Source of the DNA: Micromonospora deserti
GTDB taxonomy: Bacteria; Actinomycetota; Actinomycetes; Mycobacteriales; Micromonosporaceae
DNA length: 34,889 nucleotides
Reading direction: 5' to 3'
NCBI RefSeq assembly: GCF_003236335.1
Contig: NZ_POUB01000035.1
Coordinates: forward strand, 1 to 34,889
The number at the start of each line of letters is the position of its first letter. Positions within the stretch are counted from its first letter, which is position 1. The position numbers and the translations under genes are program-made. Under the pieces are notes generated by a model. That model had not been told where the DNA came from. It worked only from the letters and a program-made list of their open reading frames with translations, and did not search any database. Shown one piece after another: positions 31,556-34,889 of the stretch.

Positions 31556-32641
31556 TCAGAGCAGTCCGTCGGTGAGGCCGAGCGCGCCGCTGGTGGATGC
31601 GGATGCGTCGGCGTCGGCGTTGCCGGAGACACCGCCGCTGACACCGCCGCTGGCGCCGCCGGTGAGGCCGCCGGTGAGGTCGCCGGTGAGGCTGTTGGTG
31701 AGGCCGTTGGTGTCGCCGGTGAGGGAGTCGACGGTGCCGGTGACGCCGGAGAGGGTGGTGTCGACCTGGCCGGTGACGCCGCCGAGGGTGTCGTTGACGC
31801 CGAGGGAGCCGAGGGTGGCGTCGAGGTGGCCGGTGGTGCCGGCGAGGGGGCCGTTGAGGAGGCCGTCGGGGGTGTTGAGTAGGCCGTTGTTGGTGGTGTC
31901 GAGGATGGTGTTGGGGTTGGTGGCGGTGTTGGTGAGGTCGCTGGTGAGGGGGTCGGTGGTGGTGTCGACGGCGCTGACGACGTCGGCGTCGAGGGTGTGG
32001 GCGACGTCGTGGACGCCGGTGAGGTCGGTGGTCAGGCCGTTGGGGCCGATGCCGAGGCCGATGCCGGGCAGGACGGTGGCGCTGGCGGTGACGGTGCCGG
32101 GGTCGACGGCGATGGCGCCGAGGGCGCCGGCTTTGATGTCGGCGCCGGTGTAGGTGCTGTTGATGCTGATCTGGTGGGTGACCTGCTGGAGTTGGCCGAT
32201 GACGTCGGTGGTGTCGGTGAGGAGTGGGTCGACGCCGAGGTGGGTGGTGGTGGGGGTTACCGGGGCGAGTCCGTGGACGGGGGCGTAGTCGACGACCAGC
32301 GGGACGACGTCCTGTACGTCGGCGGCGGTGATGTCGGTGAGTCCGGCGGCGCGCAGTGCGCCTTCGGGGTCCAGGTCGAACGCCGAACGGGCGTCGGGGT
32401 TGGTGAGCAGGTTGAGCACGAAATCGTGCAGGCTCTGCTGGGCATCCACCTGCACCGCCTGCTGCGAGCCGAGGCTCGCGCTGTGCTGCGTGTCCACGTT
32501 CACGGTCTGCTGCGTGTCCACGTTCACGGCCTGCTGCGTGTTCACGTTCATGGTCTGCTGCGTGTCCACGTTGATGGTCTGCTGCGTGTTCACATTCGCG
32601 GTCTGCTGAGTGTTCGCGTAAATGGTCTGGTTCGTGTCCAT
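31556..32641 (-). CDS. iniB: IniB-like protein with N-terminal octapeptide repeats
   Basis: A 361-residue protein from ATG 32641, which follows GAAGGGA. Three regions are visible. Residues 1-72 are nine octads with consensus V-N/D-T-Q-Q-T/A-x-N. Residues 70-125 are an IniB N-terminal domain: SLHDFVLNLLTNPDARSAFD, EGALRAAGLTDITAADVQDV. Residues 130-361 are low complexity, rich in Leu, Gly, Thr and Asp (runs such as GLTNSLTGDLTGGLTGG), ending in a short acidic/serine stretch and GLTDGLL. No signal peptide or membrane helix is evident. Gene order iniB-iniA-iniC matches the mycobacterial isoniazid-inducible operon. Mycobacterial IniB has no comparable repeat block before the domain, to my knowledge. 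Its function is unknown; a scaffold or envelope-associated role is inference. Confidence 0.85.
   Translation of the reverse strand: MDTNQTIYANTQQTANVNTQQTINVDTQQTMNVNTQQAVNVDTQQTVNVDTQHSASLGSQQAVQVDAQQSLHDFVLNLLTNPDARSAFDLDPEGALRAAGLTDITAADVQDVVPLVVDYAPVHGLAPVTPTTTHLGVDPLLTDTTDVIGQLQQVTHQISINSTYTGADIKAGALGAIAVDPGTVTASATVLPGIGLGIGPNGLTTDLTGVHDVAHTLDADVVSAVDTTTDPLTSDLTNTATNPNTILDTTNNGLLNTPDGLLNGPLAGTTGHLDATLGSLGVNDTLGGVTGQVDTTLSGVTGTVDSLTGDTNGLTNSLTGDLTGGLTGGASGGVSGGVSGNADADASASTSGALGLTDGLL
32426..32641 (-). repeat. 24-bp tandem repeat encoding octapeptides (nine units)
   Basis: Codons 1-72 of the iniB-like gene fall into nine 24-base units. Units 2-6 (residues 9-48) are the most alike, for example VNTQQTIN, VDTQQTMN and VDTQQTVN; units 1 and 7-9 are degenerate (MDTNQTIY, VDTQHSAS, LGSQQAVQ, VDAQQSLH). 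The DNA repeats include blocks such as CTGCTGCGTGTCCACGTTCA. High DNA identity between adjacent units suggests recent duplication and possible copy-number variation. Confidence 0.9.
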
Positions 32642-32976
32642 GTGGGTATCCCTTCGGCGTGGGCGACCTCGATCGCCGTCAGCGACGGTATGGCTGATGA
32701 CCGGCATCCGGCATCGGGGATCGGCCCGCAACCTGGCAGCCCGGATTAGGGCGCCCGCCCACTCGTACGTTAGGGGGCCGGGGGGCCTCGGCCGCGCACA
32801 CCTAGGGTGAATGATCTCTTCTGCGCACCCGTGGTTCGCTGGGCGGCGCCGCTCGGCCGGATTGTCCCGCACCGACGCCCTCCCTGGGTCCCGTTTGCCG
32901 TGGCCGGCGCCGGAAACCGGACCGGGAGGTGAGTCGGACGCCGTTCGGAGGGCGGCGCGCGGAAGGAGGCCACAGC
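32642..32976. promoter_or_regulatory. divergent intergenic region between iniB and the DJ-1/PfpI gene
   Basis: About 335 bases without a convincing gene; frames here lack a start with a ribosome-binding site. It should hold the iniB promoter (minus strand) and the PfpI promoter (plus strand). I cannot place a confident -35/-10 pair. A small palindrome CACCTAGGGTG around 32799-32811 and a GC-rich run around 32774-32790 are the only notable features. Confidence 0.4.
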
Positions 32977-33661
32977 ATGGCAGGCAGTCAGCAACAACTG
33001 GCCGGTAAGCGGGTCGCGATCCTCGCTGCGGACGGGGTCGAGGATGTCGAGTACCGCCAGCCCCGAGCAGGCCGGCGCGGAGGTTCACCTGATATCTCCC
33101 GCCTCCGGTGAGATCCAGGCCATGAACAAGGACATCAGCCCGGCGAGCCGATATCCCGTCGACCGTACGGTGGACCAGGCCGATCCGGCCGACTACGACG
33201 CCCTGGTGCTGCCCGGCGGGACGGTCAACCCGGACCGGCTGCGGATGGATCCCGCCGCGATGGCCTTCGTCACGGCGTTCTTCAACCAGGACAAGCCGGT
33301 AGCCGCGATCTGCCACGGCCCCTGGTCGCTGGTCGAGACCGGCGTGGTCAACGGCCGGACGGTCACCTCGTACCCGAGCCTACGCACCGACATCCGCAAC
33401 GCCGGGGGGAACTGGGTCGACCAACAGGTCCAGGTCGACAACGGCCTGGTCACCAGCCGCAGCCCCCACGACCTGCCCGCATTCTGCGCGAAGATGATCG
33501 AGGAGTTCGCCGAGAGGCGACACGCCCGGCAGATTCGACGGCCTGACAGCAGTGTCCGGCTTCGGTCCGGGACCGGGTCCTGGGCCGAAGCCGGCGCGGC
33601 ACCCCGACCGGTCCGGGCACCGCGGATCGTTGCCGAACGGGCGTCGACTTCGGGTTGCTAG
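32977..33661 (+). pseudogene. DJ-1/PfpI-family protein, frameshifted near the N-terminus
   Basis: ATG 32977 follows an excellent GGAAGGAGG, and the first ~30 residues (LAGKRVAILAADGVEDVEYR) are the start of a PfpI-type protein. Around 33063-33069 a few bases appear to be missing, because the expected QPR-x-ALEQAGAEVHL is replaced by a frame change. From there the sense continues in another frame: EQAGAEVHLISPASGEIQAM, YDALVLPGGTVNPDRL, and the nucleophile-elbow Cys in AAICHGPWSLVETG. The normal C-terminus is near EFAERRHARQ (33530). The frame then runs on to 33661 through a hairpin-containing tail that is probably not native. Intact relatives act as glyoxalase/deglycase or protease-like stress proteins. 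Confidence 0.78.
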
Positions 33662-33710
33662 GCGCTAGTCCGGTCCGCAGCAGGGCTCGGGGACCCTGGC
33701 CCGATCCCGA

Positions 33711-33736
33711 GGCGGCGACGGACTGTCGTCGCCGCC
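33711..33736. terminator. hairpin between PfpI remnant and convergent xylanase remnant
   Basis: A perfect 10-base-pair stem (GGCGGCGACG and complement) with a six-base loop. A further 10-base inverted repeat with a longer loop lies at 33556-33594. Either could terminate the convergent genes. Confidence 0.5.
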
Positions 33737-33755
33737 CGGGACCGTGCGGATGCTG

Positions 33756-34889
<1,134 letters not shown>

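Noticed and set aside
31572..32609. Plus-strand frames over the repeat region, Cys/Val/Thr-rich
   Set aside because: They arise from the antisense of the 24-bp repeats in the iniB-like gene, which has a good ribosome-binding site and the IniB domain.
32426..32641. CRISPR array
   Set aside because: The 24-bp units are contiguous, in frame and without unique spacers; they are a coding tandem repeat.

Overview
This window looks like a piece of a very GC-rich actinobacterial chromosome. The codons are strongly GC at third positions, many genes start with GTG, and neighbouring genes are often joined by 4-base GTGA or ATGA overlaps. An mce operon tail, an iniBAC-like operon, SARP, WYL and YdeI proteins, and a CUT1 sugar transporter without its own ATPase fit a mycelial actinomycete. 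I infer Micromonosporaceae, but the sequence alone does not prove the genus. I see no rRNA, tRNA, CRISPR array, intact transposase or origin.

Layout: (1) 1-2951, 3' end of an mce operon: the end of an MceE-type protein, MceF and two Mce-associated membrane proteins. (2) 2929-5004, a WYL regulator divergent from a VOC protein and a YdeI-type protein. (3) 5069-6297, a damaged stretch with an internally deleted alpha/beta hydrolase and a SARP regulator fused head-on to a truncated membrane protein. (4) 6338-11033, a membrane-anchored serine hydrolase, a long-chain acyl-CoA ligase and a DUF2071 protein. (5) 11139-15888, a TetR-controlled cluster with alcohol dehydrogenase, aldehyde dehydrogenase, an acyl-CoA dehydrogenase remnant and an intact acyl-CoA dehydrogenase; two matching palindromic operators flank the tetR gene. 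(6) 15987-24844, a small conserved protein, a FadR-type regulator and a divergent eight-gene operon for sugar-acid import and catabolism. (7) 24857-28039, a DUF2267 protein, a frameshifted HEAT-like gene, a diacylglycerol kinase-like enzyme and a disrupted small gene. (8) 28128-32641, iniC, iniA and iniB-like genes. (9) 32977-34889, a frameshifted DJ-1/PfpI gene, a decayed GH10-CBM2 xylanase and an unassigned tail.

In the sugar-acid operon, a lipoprotein binding protein and two permeases would import the substrate. Two enolase-superfamily dehydratases (DgoD-like and ManD-like) would turn galactonate and mannonate into 2-keto-3-deoxy acids. A PfkB kinase and a KDPG-type aldolase would then give pyruvate and glyceraldehyde 3-phosphate, and a gluconokinase adds a gluconate branch. 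The FadR-type regulator probably acts at palindromes lying over the shared promoter region.

The most distinctive locus is the iniB gene: nine copies of an eight-residue N/Q/T-rich repeat come before the IniB domain, next to two dynamin-like GTPases. At least eight genes are broken by deletions or frameshifts, and the left edge of the window carries a 42-base fold-back repeat, so real gene decay and assembly error must be told apart with raw reads.
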